Source of the DNA: Chromohalobacter canadensis
GTDB lineage: Bacteria > Pseudomonadota > Gammaproteobacteria > Pseudomonadales > Halomonadaceae
Length of the DNA: 64,000 nt
Direction of reading: 5' to 3'
NCBI RefSeq assembly: GCF_034479555.1
Contig: NZ_CP140151.1
Coordinates: 620,001-684,000, forward strand
A program made the position numbers and the translations under genes. Under the pieces are notes generated by a model that searched no databases, was not told where the DNA came from, and was given only the letters and a program-made list of their open reading frames with translations. Shown in pieces: positions 39,711 through 48,665 of this stretch (its first letter is position 1; each line of letters opens with the position of its first letter).

Positions 39711-41696
39711 ATGCTCGCACCGCGGCTTCGCCAACGCTGGCTGACGCTATTATCGGTGGCCTCGCTAGGACTTGCGTTACAGGCCACCAACGTCCAGGCA
39801 CAATCCGACACTCAGACGCTCGACGCCGCGGATCGCGCCATGCAAGACGCGCTCGCAGCAGCCCGCGATCATCGCTGGTCACGAATCGATGACGCTGCCA
39901 TCGACGATCATGTGCTGGCCGGTTACGTGGAATACCACCGCCTCAAGGCGCATCTGTCGAGCGCGCCGGTAGTGGAAATACAAAACTATATTACGCGGCA
40001 TGCCGACTCGCCCCTTTCGAGCTGGATGCGCGGCCAAGCACAGACCACATTTGGGCGCGACGGTCGCTTCGGTGACCTGTTGGCCATTAGCGATGGCGAG
40101 CCCCCGGGCACCATCCGGCAATGTTATTACTACACCGCCCTGCTCGATCGCCAACCTCAAGAAGCCGCGCAAGGCGGACGTGAACTATGGCAGGTCGGAC
40201 ATTCGCAACCCGATGCCTGCGACCGGCTTTTCGACACCTTGCGCGAACGCGGCGATATCGACGAGGGCGATATCTGGACACGGCTGACGCTGGCCTGGCA
40301 AGGCGGCGAAAGTCGTCTCGTCGACTACCTGGAAGACCAGCTCGACGATGACTGGGACGCCGGTATCGATGCACTCGAGCGCCTGCGCGGCAACTATGCA
40401 GCCATTACCGAGATCCCCACCGATATCGGCCCCCAAGGGCAAGGCAGCGGCGCGCTCTTTACCGCCGCCATGCACAATTTCACGCGCGCCGACACGGAAG
40501 CCGCGCTCGAGGCTTGGCGCAAAATCGGACCCCACCTCTCGTTGAGCGACACGCAGCGCAACACCGTCGAACACGATCTGGCGTTCTATTCGATGGTACG
40601 CGACGTCGACAACAATCTTGGCTGGACCGACGACGCCTTGCCCCGTCTCGCCGATGGCGATCTGTTCGAATTGCGAGTACGCAATGCCTTGGCCGACCGA
40701 GATTGGGGCGAGGTCATTGACTGGATCGATGCGATGCCGGACGCCACCCGCCAGAAGGCACATTGGCAATACTGGCTGGGCCGCGCACTCAATCAGCGCG
40801 GCGACTCCGAGTCCGCGCAAGCCGCTTGGCAACTTGCCGCCCAGGAGCGCGGGTTCTTTGCCTTCGCGGCTGCCGACAAGATCGGCCAGCCCTATGCCTT
40901 GAACATGGATATGCCCGAGGTGTCGCCACTGCAGAGCGAAATGGCGGCCATGCGACCCAGCGTCCAGCGCAGCGAGGCCTTGCGTCGTATCGGCGAGCCC
41001 GGTCTTGCGCGCAGCGAGTGGTTCCACGCCATCGGCCAGGCCAGTGCATCCGATGCCGCCGCACTCAACGCCTACGCACGCGAGCGGGGCTGGTACGACT
41101 TAGCCGTGCACGGAGCGATCATGGCCGAGCAATGGGATGCCCTGGCCTGGCGCTTTCCCCCCGCGTATCAAACGGACTTCACTCAATGGGGGCAACGCAA
41201 CGGCGTCGATCCCTATCTGCTGATGGCGATTTCCCGGCGGGAGAGTTCATTCAATCGCCAAGCGGTCTCGCCGGTCGGCGCACGCGGACTCATGCAACTG
41301 ATGCCCGGCACCGCCAAACACGTCAGTCGCCAGCTGGATATCGACGCACCAAGCCTCGGCGAGCTCTTCGAGCCTACCACCAATATCCAGTTGGGCAGCA
41401 CCTACATTCGCGACATGATGGAACGCTATCGAGGCAACCGTCTCGCCGCCGCAGCGGCCTACAACGCTGGCCCCGGGCGTGTCGACCGTTGGCTTCGCGA
41501 GGCTTCCGGTAATTTCGACCTTTTCGTGGAAAGCATTCCGTATCGCGAAACCCGTGCCTACGTGCAAGCCGTGCTGACGTACCGGGTCATCTTCGAGAGC
41601 CTCGCCAAACAGGGCGATTCGCAAGGCGTCGCACTGCTGACCCAGGCCGAACGGGAAGGTATCTACGACACTACGCTGCTGGCGCGCAATCCATAA
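39711..41696 (+). CDS. slt: Soluble lytic murein transglycosylase
   Basis: Periplasmic enzyme that cleaves peptidoglycan between MurNAc and GlcNAc with 1,6-anhydro product formation. The protein is 661 aa (E. coli Slt70 645). A signal peptide ends near residue 30 (ATNVQAQS). A long alpha-helical superhelix (about 35-480) precedes the catalytic SLT domain, whose Glu is E511 in ISRRESSFN, followed by GLMQLMPGTA and AAYNAGPGRV. AAGGAGA is upstream of the start. Confidence 0.95.
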   Translation: MLAPRLRQRWLTLLSVASLGLALQATNVQAQSDTQTLDAADRAMQDALAAARDHRWSRIDDAAIDDHVLAGYVEYHRLKAHLSSAPVVEIQNYITRHADSPLSSWMRGQAQTTFGRDGRFGDLLAISDGEPPGTIRQCYYYTALLDRQPQEAAQGGRELWQVGHSQPDACDRLFDTLRERGDIDEGDIWTRLTLAWQGGESRLVDYLEDQLDDDWDAGIDALERLRGNYAAITEIPTDIGPQGQGSGALFTAAMHNFTRADTEAALEAWRKIGPHLSLSDTQRNTVEHDLAFYSMVRDVDNNLGWTDDALPRLADGDLFELRVRNALADRDWGEVIDWIDAMPDATRQKAHWQYWLGRALNQRGDSESAQAAWQLAAQERGFFAFAAADKIGQPYALNMDMPEVSPLQSEMAAMRPSVQRSEALRRIGEPGLARSEWFHAIGQASASDAAALNAYARERGWYDLAVHGAIMAEQWDALAWRFPPAYQTDFTQWGQRNGVDPYLLMAISRRESSFNRQAVSPVGARGLMQLMPGTAKHVSRQLDIDAPSLGELFEPTTNIQLGSTYIRDMMERYRGNRLAAAAAYNAGPGRVDRWLREASGNFDLFVESIPYRETRAYVQAVLTYRVIFESLAKQGDSQGVALLTQAEREGIYDTTLLARNP

Positions 41697-41704
41697 ACGC
41701 TAGC

Positions 41705-41729
41705 GCCGACGCCCCTCAAGGGCGTCGGC
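41705..41729. terminator. Hairpin between convergent slt and the LysE-family gene
   Basis: A perfect 10-bp stem (41705-41714 with 41720-41729) and 5-base loop lies in the 56-base gap between the two stop codons. No strong T-run on either side. Probably a shared terminator. Confidence 0.65.
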
Positions 41730-41752
41730 ATCACCAAGACGTTCGGACTTCC

Positions 41753-42394
41753 TCAGGGACGTTGAGCCAGTGCCAGCTTGACGCCGAAGAGTACCAGCAC
41801 CGTGCCGGTAGCCCCTTCCATCATGCGCGACACCCAGCGCTTGGCCAACCATCTGGTGGCACTTCCCACCATCAACACCACGCCCATCTGCCAAATATTG
41901 GCGATCACGAAATGCACGCTTGCGAGCCACAAGGACTTGGCAAGCGCAGGGTCACCTGGCGCAATGAACTGCGGCAGAAACGCCATATAAAAAACGACCG
42001 TCTTGGGATTGAGCACATTGGAGAGGAAGCCCTCGCGCAGCGGTATCCAGGCCGGTACCCGTTGGCGTTCAACGCCGACGTCGGCTACTGGCAGGCCACT
42101 CCCGCGACGAGCGCTGGCCAGACTTCTTAGACCGAGCCAGATCAGGTACCCCGCACCAAGCAGCTTGAGCGCGTTGAAGGCCCATGCCGATTGCAGCAGG
42201 ATCAGCGAGATCCCAAGCGCCGAGACGGTGGCATGCACGAACAGACCGGAGCAGATCGCCAAACTGGTCAACATGCCATCGCGTACGCCCCCGCGCGAGG
42301 TGTTACGAATGACCAGCAGCGTGTCCACGCCTGGCGTTAGCGTCAGCAGTGTAATCGCTACTAGAAACGGCCAAAACTGAGCATCGAAGAACAT
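41753..42394 (-). CDS. LysE/RhtB-family amino-acid exporter
   Basis: A 213-aa inner-membrane protein with about six helices. The N-terminal family signature is LLTLTPGVDTLLVIRN, followed by GVRDGMLTSLAICSGLFVH and NPKTVVFYMAFLPQFI. Members export homoserine, threonine, lysine, arginine or leucine; the substrate is not decidable. AGGAAAC is 6 bases before the ATG at 42394. Confidence 0.9.
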   Translation of the reverse strand: MFFDAQFWPFLVAITLLTLTPGVDTLLVIRNTSRGGVRDGMLTSLAICSGLFVHATVSALGISLILLQSAWAFNALKLLGAGYLIWLGLRSLASARRGSGLPVADVGVERQRVPAWIPLREGFLSNVLNPKTVVFYMAFLPQFIAPGDPALAKSLWLASVHFVIANIWQMGVVLMVGSATRWLAKRWVSRMMEGATGTVLVLFGVKLALAQRP

Positions 42395-42464
42395 AGGTGT
42401 TTCCTGATAACCAAAACGCGAGCCACCCAGGCGACAAGGAGGCCGCACGGCATGAAATGAGCGT

Positions 42465-43040
42465 TTACAAGAGCCAGAAGGCGCTCACGGCAAGCCCTAC
42501 CGTCATCAACACGCCGATCAATAGCAACAGACCATCCTCGGCCGTCATGCCCAGACCGATCACCGTAATCGCCAGCGCCGGCATCGCCGCCGCGAAGGGG
42601 AGCAACTCCAAGGGGATCATGGCCAGTGCCAATGCGATGACCAGTACGGCGATGAGGCGGCGCGCGGCCGGCTGCAACAATATCTCCAAGCGTTGTGCCA
42701 GCAGCTTGTCGATACGTTGCGTCCAGGGCCGGACGCGTTTGACGGTGCGATGCAGCTTGTCATGGCTGATACCCCGCTCACGCAGCTTCTTCGGCAACCA
42801 GGGAGATTGCCGCCCGAAAAGCTGTTGCACCGCCATCAAAATGATGAACACGGCACATAACGTGGGCACACCGGGAACGCCGCCAGTGGGCAAGAATGCC
42901 AGCAATGCAGGCAGCGTAATCAGAGGGCCGAAGCCCCGCGAGCGAAACGTCTCGACGATATCTTGCAGACGGATAGTCTTGCCATCATTGGCATCGTCGA
43001 GCGTTTCCAGCAACTGGGTCAAACTGATGCGCGACTCCAT
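42465..43040 (-). CDS. ExoD-family membrane protein
   Basis: A 191-aa protein with four or five hydrophobic segments, matching ExoD in length and in the motifs RSRGFGPLITLPALLAFLPTGGVPG and PAARRLIAVLVIALALAMIPLELLP. ExoD was named for an effect on exopolysaccharide in rhizobia; its biochemical role is unknown. AAGGAG lies 9 bases before the ATG at 43040. Confidence 0.82.
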   Translation of the reverse strand: MESRISLTQLLETLDDANDGKTIRLQDIVETFRSRGFGPLITLPALLAFLPTGGVPGVPTLCAVFIILMAVQQLFGRQSPWLPKKLRERGISHDKLHRTVKRVRPWTQRIDKLLAQRLEILLQPAARRLIAVLVIALALAMIPLELLPFAAAMPALAITVIGLGMTAEDGLLLLIGVLMTVGLAVSAFWLL

Positions 43041-43103
43041 GCGCGATTTCTCCTTGGGAACGGTCGTTGATGAGGCCATTGAATAATGGAAGGCCAAATA
43101 CTA

Positions 43104-43526
43104 TCAGCCAAACAGGCCACGCCTGGCATGCTTCATCGAGATCTGGTCATTGAGCGTCCAGAAATCGTAGAGGACACCCAACAAGAACAACCCGCCGGTG
43201 ACGAGATACAACAACCCGGTCAGCCACTTCCCCATGTACATGCGATGCAGGCCGAAGACGCCCAAAAAGGTCAGCAATATCCAGGCAAGGGTGTAGCTGG
43301 TGGGCCCCGCCTGAAAACGCAGGTCTGCCTGACGATCCATCAGCGGGATCAGGAAAAAGTCGATCAACCAGCCGATGCCCAGCAAACCTAGCGTGAAAAA
43401 CCAAATCGTGCCGGTGATGGGCTTGCCGTAGTAAAAGCGGTGCGCGCCGGTAAAGCCAAACACCCACAACAGATAGCCCACGACCTTGCTATGCGTATCG
43501 TTCGCAGCGACGGCGGTATGGGTCAC
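43104..43526 (-). CDS. TM2-domain membrane protein
   Basis: A 140-aa protein beginning at a GTG with GGAGGAG about 8 bases upstream. The TM2 domain occurs twice: FGFTGAHRFYYGKPITGTIWFF...GWLIDFFLI and FGVFGLHRMYMGKWLTGLLY...LYDFWTLN. Two copies in one short protein give four helices. Function of TM2 proteins in bacteria is unknown. Confidence 0.82.
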   Translation of the reverse strand: MTHTAVAANDTHSKVVGYLLWVFGFTGAHRFYYGKPITGTIWFFTLGLLGIGWLIDFFLIPLMDRQADLRFQAGPTSYTLAWILLTFLGVFGLHRMYMGKWLTGLLYLVTGGLFLLGVLYDFWTLNDQISMKHARRGLFG

Positions 43527-43596
43527 GTGACAACTCCTCCAAAATGAAACTCGCTCGATCCGCACCCATCTCCACAGTGCGATATCCCATGACAAA

Positions 43597-43990
43597 CGCC
43601 CACATCACGCGAAGGTTGCTGCCGCACCGTGACGCTTTTGCCTGGCAAGGCGACTGCGCTCGCTAGACAGACGTCAGGCAGCAATATGATTGCCCTCGGT
43701 CAAGGCGCCACGCTTTACTCACGGCGCACACATTGGCGTTCTGGACGACCCCGAATTTTCGATCTATGTTGCATATGCGGTGCATGGTACCCGGAAAAGC
43801 CCCTCGGCAAGAAGCTTGACGCTTGTCCCAGGGTCATGCATTCTCCGCTGCGTAGGTTTGCAAGTCGAATGTCGTCAGCTGTTAATCGAATTCTCGATCG
43901 CCCTTGCGCATTCCCTCCTTGTCTTACCCACGTACAATGGTCGCCAATGGGTCGGCCCGCATCATTACTTCGCAAGTTAAGGAATTCGAA
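43597..43990 (+). promoter_or_regulatory. Long leader region of cspA
   Basis: About 395 bases between the TM2 gene promoter region and cspA, without a credible gene on either strand. Cold-shock genes of the CspA type typically have long structured 5' untranslated regions acting as RNA thermosensors, so part of this is probably leader RNA. The transcription start was not identified. The open frames seen in it have no recognisable protein or ribosome site. Confidence 0.45.
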
Positions 43991-44197
43991 ATGGCAACTG
44001 GCACTGTCAAGTGGTTTAACGACACTAAAGGCTACGGCTTCATCTCTCCGGAAGATGGTGGTGACGACCTGTTCGCACACTTCTCCGAGATTCAGGCTGA
44101 AGGCTTCAAAAGCCTGCAGGATGGCCAAAAAGTGAGCTTTGAAGTCACACAGGGCAAGAAAGGCCTGCAGGCGTCCAACATCAAGGTGGTCGGGTAA
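43991..44197 (+). CDS. cspA: Cold-shock protein, CspA family
   Basis: A 68-aa single OB-fold nucleic-acid chaperone. RNP1 is KGYGFISP and RNP2 is DLFAHFS, both intact, and [11 protein letters not shown] is the typical start. TTAAGGAATTC supplies a ribosome site. Several upstream in-frame codons exist, but the family start is clear. Which paralogue (A, D, E) cannot be told. Confidence 0.95.
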   Translation: MATGTVKWFNDTKGYGFISPEDGGDDLFAHFSEIQAEGFKSLQDGQKVSFEVTQGKKGLQASNIKVVG

Positions 44198-44245
44198 TTC
44201 CGATGCCTCAGCGGTCGTGAGACCGACACCGGACTCCGAACGCAT

Positions 44246-44271
44246 GAGCCCACCTGACGGTGGGCTCTTTT
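44246..44271 (+). terminator. Terminator after cspA
   Basis: A perfect 9-bp stem (44246-44254 with 44259-44267), TGAC loop, followed at once by TTTT. A textbook intrinsic terminator 48 bases after the stop. Confidence 0.92.
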
Positions 44272-44356
44272 ATTTCCAGATCATTTATTCCTACACCTAC
44301 GTAACGAATACGCTACACGCATTGTCCGCCTCCATCTCATGAGCCATGTATTGATG

Positions 44357-44686
44357 TCATGGCGTGTCGTCATCTCCTTCGGACGGCTGTGTGTCGTGCT
44401 CGTCATAGGTGCGTTCGCTGAACGACTCGCGATGCGCCTCGATATCGGCCTCTTCCGACGAATCGGTCTGGGAAGACTGTGACTCCTGGTTACTACTCTC
44501 TTCCGTTTTCCCTTGCTCCGTGCCGGGCTGATTGGCCGATTCCTGGTTTTCCTCCTGAGATTCGGCCGGAGGCTCTCCACCGGTGCCACCGCCACGTGAG
44601 TCATCTTCCGCAGCCAGCGTCACCAATGGCCAGGCCACTCCTAGCGCCAACGTAGCACAAGCAATGCCTCGCGAGATTCGATGCAT
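44357..44686 (-). CDS. Exported acidic low-complexity protein
   Basis: A 109-aa protein with a signal peptide (GIACATLALGVAWPLVTLAA, cleavage near residue 25). The rest is Glu/Gln/Ser/Asp-rich and almost free of hydrophobic residues, so probably disordered. AAGGAGC lies before the ATG. No family recognised. It lies next to another very acidic exported protein, and both fit the acidic surface chemistry of halophiles. Confidence 0.65.
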   Translation of the reverse strand: MHRISRGIACATLALGVAWPLVTLAAEDDSRGGGTGGEPPAESQEENQESANQPGTEQGKTEESSNQESQSSQTDSSEEADIEAHRESFSERTYDEHDTQPSEGDDDTP

Positions 44687-44724
44687 GACGTACGCTCCTT
44701 ATACTAACTTTCCTTATACCAAAG

Positions 44725-44755
44725 GACACATGGCGCGACGTGCACGCCATGTGTC
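44725..44755 (-). terminator. Hairpin after the acidic lipoprotein gene
   Basis: A perfect 11-bp stem (44725-44735 with 44745-44755) with a 9-base loop, followed on the minus strand by CTTTGG. Lies 26 bases past the stop codon at 44781. Confidence 0.7.
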
Positions 44756-44780
44756 TATCCTCTGGCAGAATCAGCCGATA

Positions 44781-45218
44781 TTACGACTTGTTGTCGTTTT
44801 CGTCGGTAGCCTCGTCCATTTCATCTGCCGCTTCGTCGGCTTCCTCTTGCGTTTCGTCGGCGGCATTATCCATTGCATCGCCAGTTTCATCGGCGGCTTC
44901 GCTCATTTCATCGCCAGCTTCGTCGGCGGCGTCTGCCGTTGCGTCTTGCGCTTCGTCGACCTCTTCGCCGGCTTCGTTCATGGCGTCGGAGGATTCATCA
45001 GCGACGTCGTCACCCATTTCTTCCATGTCGTCGCTGGCTTCATCGCTCATCTCGGACATTTCATCGCCGGGCTCGTCAGCGGCTTGCTGGGTTTCTTCGG
45101 CCGCCTGTTCGCTACTGTCTGAAGCTTCCTGAGCGGGGTCGTCACCGCTATCGCAAGCCGTTAGGCCAAGTGACATCACCAATGCCAACGCACTCATCGT
45201 CCATTGCTTATACGTCAT
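44781..45218 (-). CDS. Acidic repetitive lipoprotein
   Basis: A 145-aa protein with a lipobox (SLGLTAC) near residue 22, so it is lipid-anchored. The mature part is made almost wholly of Asp, Glu, Ala, Met and Ser in loose repeats (DEAGDEMSEAADETGDAMDN) that look like an amphipathic or coiled helix of extreme negative charge. ATG codons at 45221 and 45218 are both possible; AGGAG spacing favours 45218. No known function. The opposite-strand open frames here are composition artefacts. Confidence 0.7.
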   Translation of the reverse strand: MTYKQWTMSALALVMSLGLTACDSGDDPAQEASDSSEQAAEETQQAADEPGDEMSEMSDEASDDMEEMGDDVADESSDAMNEAGEEVDEAQDATADAADEAGDEMSEAADETGDAMDNAADETQEEADEAADEMDEATDENDNKS

Positions 45219-45315
45219 CATTTCTCTCCTTGAGTCGCTCATTTCTGCCGGGGGCCGGCACTTTCCTAAAAGTCCATGAGGCCATCCAGGTCCCATGGTA
45301 CAGCGTTAGCAAGCC

Positions 45316-45762
45316 CTACATGCCGGGCTCGCCAATATCTTCATACCAAATCTCGGGCCGCTCGGCGATGAACCGTTCCATCAGCGCCTTGCACTGAGGG
45401 TCATCGTATACCGTGAGCGTGACACCACGTTGACGTAATAATGCTTCCTCCCCTTGAAAGGTCGAGTTTTCGCCAATCACGAGCTTGGGGATGCCATAGA
45501 GCAAAATGGCGCCACTACACATGGCGCAAGGTGACAGTGTGGTATAAAGCACCGCTTCACGATACACATGCGCCGCCAAACGGCCGGCGTTTTCCAGGGC
45601 ATCCATTTCACCGTGCAAGATGGCACTGCCACGTTGCTGGCGTTGGTTGTGCCCACGCCCGATGATAACGCCCTTATGCACAAGCACCGAGCCGATGGGA
45701 ACCCCACCCGCGTCATACCCTTTGCGCGCTTCGTCGATGGCTGCCTGCATGAAGGGGTCCAT
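45316..45762 (-). CDS. Nucleoside/cytosine deaminase family protein
   Basis: A 148-aa zinc-dependent deaminase. The zinc/catalytic motifs are HGEMDAL and SPCAMCSGA, with the Glu of HGE as proton shuttle. The length and the C-terminal ERFIAERPEIWYEDIGE resemble yeast-type cytosine deaminase more than TadA. AAAGGA is 6 bases before the ATG at 45762, favouring it over the ATG at 45783. A role in cytosine salvage is plausible but unproven. Confidence 0.83.
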   Translation of the reverse strand: MDPFMQAAIDEARKGYDAGGVPIGSVLVHKGVIIGRGHNQRQQRGSAILHGEMDALENAGRLAAHVYREAVLYTTLSPCAMCSGAILLYGIPKLVIGENSTFQGEEALLRQRGVTLTVYDDPQCKALMERFIAERPEIWYEDIGEPGM

Positions 45763-45894
45763 GGCGATCCTTTTGTCATTCACCTTGATGTACCACGTTA
45801 CACTCGTTGACGTTGGGTACTCACGCCATCATTTCAAGCGTAAGCGCCTTGAAGGCTCCTGGGCAAACGATCACGCAAGCCAACCTGTCGTGCT

Positions 45895-46842
45895 TCAGCC
45901 CTCATCGCTTTGGTGTGAGTACAGTGCGGAAGACGAAGGTGCCGCCAAGGAAAGCGCCCCGGGTAGCAACTCGGCGCGAAAACGCTCGTGAAAACACGGC
46001 TCGCCATCGAGGTTCAGCGGCAGGGCATCTTCACCTTCGAATTCGACCCAGGGCACCTGCAAGTACTCGACGAACTCGCCGCTTTGGGGGAGGTTTTCCA
46101 ACTCATCGATAAGCTGCTTCATCTCCCTGAGCGAGGTGAAGTGACGCACGATGAGCAGTTCCAGTAGGCCATCATCGACCTTGGCCAGGGGGGCCAACTG
46201 CTGACCGCCTCCCGCTTGAGAGCCATTGCCCAGGGCGAGCAGGAACAAGGGGATGTTGCGCTCTCCACCGGGGAGCCGCAAACGGCCCCGGTAAGGTTGG
46301 TAATTCCAGGCCTTGAGCATGCCCATCAACGAATAGGCGCCACCGCCCAAAAGTCGTTTGAGGGGGGCTGGCGTCGAATTGGTGATCTGGGCGCCGAAAC
46401 CGCCAGAGGCAAGGTTGATGAAGTAATCACCTCCCAGGCTACCCACGTCCACATCGTGGGGACGCGCTTCCAACGCCACGCGCAGTGCCTCAAAAGGGTC
46501 CAATGGCAGTTCCAGACCACGCGCAAAGTCGTTGGCACTGCCTAGCGGGAGGATGCCCAGGGTCGACCGCATGCCCTGGGTCAGTTGCATCAAGCCGCCC
46601 ACGACCTCGTTGACCGTTCCGTCACCGCCGCCGGCGATGATACGTTTAATCCCCGCTTCGCTGGCTTCCCGTGCCAAGCGCACGCCGTCACCGGCTTCCC
46701 AGGTCACCCGCACCGCCAGGGGGTGGCCCTCTTCACGAATGCGTTCCACCGCCTCACGGATATCCGGAAGTTGGGCGGACTTACCATTGAGAATCAGCCA
46801 TGCGTCCCCATCGGTTGCGGTAGGCTGGAGTGTTTCACTCAT
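45895..46842 (-). CDS. yegS: Lipid kinase, YegS/DAGK family
   Basis: A 315-aa member of the diacylglycerol-kinase catalytic family. The nucleotide motif is GGGDGTVNEVVGG, followed by LGILPLGSANDFARGL and the metal-site region KVDDGLLELLIV. E. coli YegS phosphorylates phosphatidylglycerol in vitro. The ATG at 46842 gives the normal N-terminus; the extension to 46908 is unlikely. Confidence 0.9.
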   Translation of the reverse strand: MSETLQPTATDGDAWLILNGKSAQLPDIREAVERIREEGHPLAVRVTWEAGDGVRLAREASEAGIKRIIAGGGDGTVNEVVGGLMQLTQGMRSTLGILPLGSANDFARGLELPLDPFEALRVALEARPHDVDVGSLGGDYFINLASGGFGAQITNSTPAPLKRLLGGGAYSLMGMLKAWNYQPYRGRLRLPGGERNIPLFLLALGNGSQAGGGQQLAPLAKVDDGLLELLIVRHFTSLREMKQLIDELENLPQSGEFVEYLQVPWVEFEGEDALPLNLDGEPCFHERFRAELLPGALSLAAPSSSALYSHQSDEG

Positions 46843-46914
46843 CGCTTTATCATCCTCGTTCCTTGAGACACACAGGCCTCTCGTCTTGCCATATGCACTT
46901 TGCACCAACGGGTC

Positions 46915-47205
46915 TCATATTCCCTTGAGCACCTCGAAACCATTGCCTACCGTCGTCGGCAGAAATTCCTCGACATGATATTGCGCCACGCTGGCGACGA
47001 TAAATGGGTCTTCATTAAGCCAGGCCGTCAAACGCTCCCGCGAAGCCGCTTTGGCCAGAATGATGCCACCACTCGGTGGCGATTTACGTCCCGACGCGAT
47101 AAATACGCCACGCTCGAAGCCTTCCCGCACCCATGCCATATGAGCCATTCGGTACGGCTCGACCGTGTCCGGATCGACCACGTACTCCAGCGATACGATG
47201 AACAT
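46915..47205 (-). CDS. YciI-family protein
   Basis: A 96-aa ferredoxin-like-fold protein: MFIVSLEYVVDPDTVEPYRMAHMAWV, then GGIILAKAAS and DPFIVASVAQYHVEEF. The conserved His (AHMAWV) and Asp (EDPF) of the YCII active-site-like pocket are present. Function of the family is poorly known. A clear AAGGAG precedes the ATG. It lies between the lipid kinase and a drug transporter on the same strand. Confidence 0.85.
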   Translation of the reverse strand: MFIVSLEYVVDPDTVEPYRMAHMAWVREGFERGVFIASGRKSPPSGGIILAKAASRERLTAWLNEDPFIVASVAQYHVEEFLPTTVGNGFEVLKGI

Positions 47206-47264
47206 GGCTGCTCCTTGATGTCTGCCGACTGGCGCGTCGCTTTGCCTTGTGTATCTTTACAAAC

Positions 47265-48434
47265 TCATGCCGTCGGCGCCACTCGCCAGGAAAGCCACAG
47301 CAATGGTGAAACCAACACAACGCCGATCAATGCCAGGGCCCACTGCGGCGACAGCGGCATCGCCAGCAATAGCGTAGCCAACAACGCACCACCGCCCAAC
47401 TGCAAGGCACCCAGCAAAGCAGCCGCCGTCCCGGCGCGCTCACGAAACGGTTCCAGCGCTAGGCTCGAGGTTGCACCCAGCGCCAATGAAAAGCCTACGG
47501 AGAGCACGCCTATCGGCCCCATGAAGCCGACTGCCGACAACGGCAACACGGTGACAATCAACGCCTGCAAGACGCCCGAGACAATGATCACCCCCAGCCC
47601 TAAACGCACAGTCCCGACACGCCCGAGGCGGTGAATGATGCGGGGTGCGAAGAAAAACGCCATGATGTTGACCACTGCGTTGGCGCCGAACCAGCCACTG
47701 AATGCCAGCTCCGAAAGCCCAAGCCGTTCCACCAATATGACCGGCGCGGTCGACACATATACCAGGATCGCCGACATGATCACCCCGGCCAGCCCCGCGA
47801 AGTAGACAAAGCGAACACTGGTCAGCACCGGTCGGTAGCGGGCCCAATGATAAAGTCGGCGTTCGAGAACCGTGTCCTGGGGCCGCGTCTCCGCGAAGCG
47901 CCATAAAGCGGCCACGCCCAGCACCGCCGCGAAGACGAACATGAACGCAAAATTGCTGCGCCAGCCGAAGGTCACCGCCAGGCTCCCGCCGATGACGGGT
48001 GCCAGTGCAGGGATGATGCACAGCGCCCCGTTGAGATAACTGTAGAGTTTCGCGCCTTGCTCAGCCGTGAAGCAGTCGCGCACCGCGGCGAAGGCCACCG
48101 TCATGCTCGCGCAAGCCCCCAAGCCTTGCAGCACACGCGATACGTAAAGCGGCCCGAGACTGGTCGCTAGCATGCCCAGCAGCGCCCCCGCCATATAAAC
48201 CACGGTGCCGCAAAGCAGCACCGGACGACGACCGAAGCGATCGGTCAGCGGGCCGACTAGCACCTGTCCCAGGCCGACGCTCAGCAAGAGTAATGTCACG
48301 GTGAACTGGAGTCGGCTGAACGGGACGTCGAACTCGCGCGCCATGACCGTCAGAGACGGCAGGTAGATATCGATCGCCAATGGCGACAACATCACACAGC
48401 CCACCAGCAGGGGAAGCAAACGGGCACCCGACAT
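47265..48434 (-). CDS. Bcr/CflA-family multidrug efflux transporter (MFS)
   Basis: A 389-aa major facilitator with twelve predicted helices. The N-terminal MLSPLAIDIYLPSLTVMA and the loop DRFGRRPVLL mark the DHA1 Bcr/CflA group, which exports bicyclomycin, chloramphenicol or sulfonamides. A GGAGG site is 5 bases before the ATG at 48434; the open frame continues to 48650 without family similarity. Confidence 0.88.
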   Translation of the reverse strand: MSGARLLPLLVGCVMLSPLAIDIYLPSLTVMAREFDVPFSRLQFTVTLLLLSVGLGQVLVGPLTDRFGRRPVLLCGTVVYMAGALLGMLATSLGPLYVSRVLQGLGACASMTVAFAAVRDCFTAEQGAKLYSYLNGALCIIPALAPVIGGSLAVTFGWRSNFAFMFVFAAVLGVAALWRFAETRPQDTVLERRLYHWARYRPVLTSVRFVYFAGLAGVIMSAILVYVSTAPVILVERLGLSELAFSGWFGANAVVNIMAFFFAPRIIHRLGRVGTVRLGLGVIIVSGVLQALIVTVLPLSAVGFMGPIGVLSVGFSLALGATSSLALEPFRERAGTAAALLGALQLGGGALLATLLLAMPLSPQWALALIGVVLVSPLLWLSWRVAPTA

Positions 48435-48665
48435 GAAACCTCCGAGGCGACAAAAAGAACGCCACCTTACCCCGAACACGCCAAGATGCAACTGGACGGG
48501 TGACGCGTGCATTTTCCTGTTTAGGTGTCGCTCGAAAAGCCGACGCGCGCAGATACTTTCAGCACCAGGCCTAAAGCTCATATTCACCCCGCCGATATTC
48601 CCTTTCAGGGCAGTGATCCAAGCAATGCCCCATGTCCGCCGATCATCCATCGCACAGGAAACGCC

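Noticed and set aside
43629..44135. 168-codon open frame running through the cspA leader into cspA
   Set aside because: Overlaps the certain cspA gene out of frame and has no motif.
44583..45122. 179-codon and overlapping Ser-rich frames opposite the acidic lipoprotein
   Set aside because: The antisense of Asp/Glu/Ala repeats gives Phe/Val/Ser- or Arg-rich repeats; the lipobox and ribosome site support the minus-strand gene.
44781..45218. Tandem-repeat or CRISPR-like array
   Set aside because: The repeats are codon-level, irregular and within a protein; there are no spacers or cas genes.
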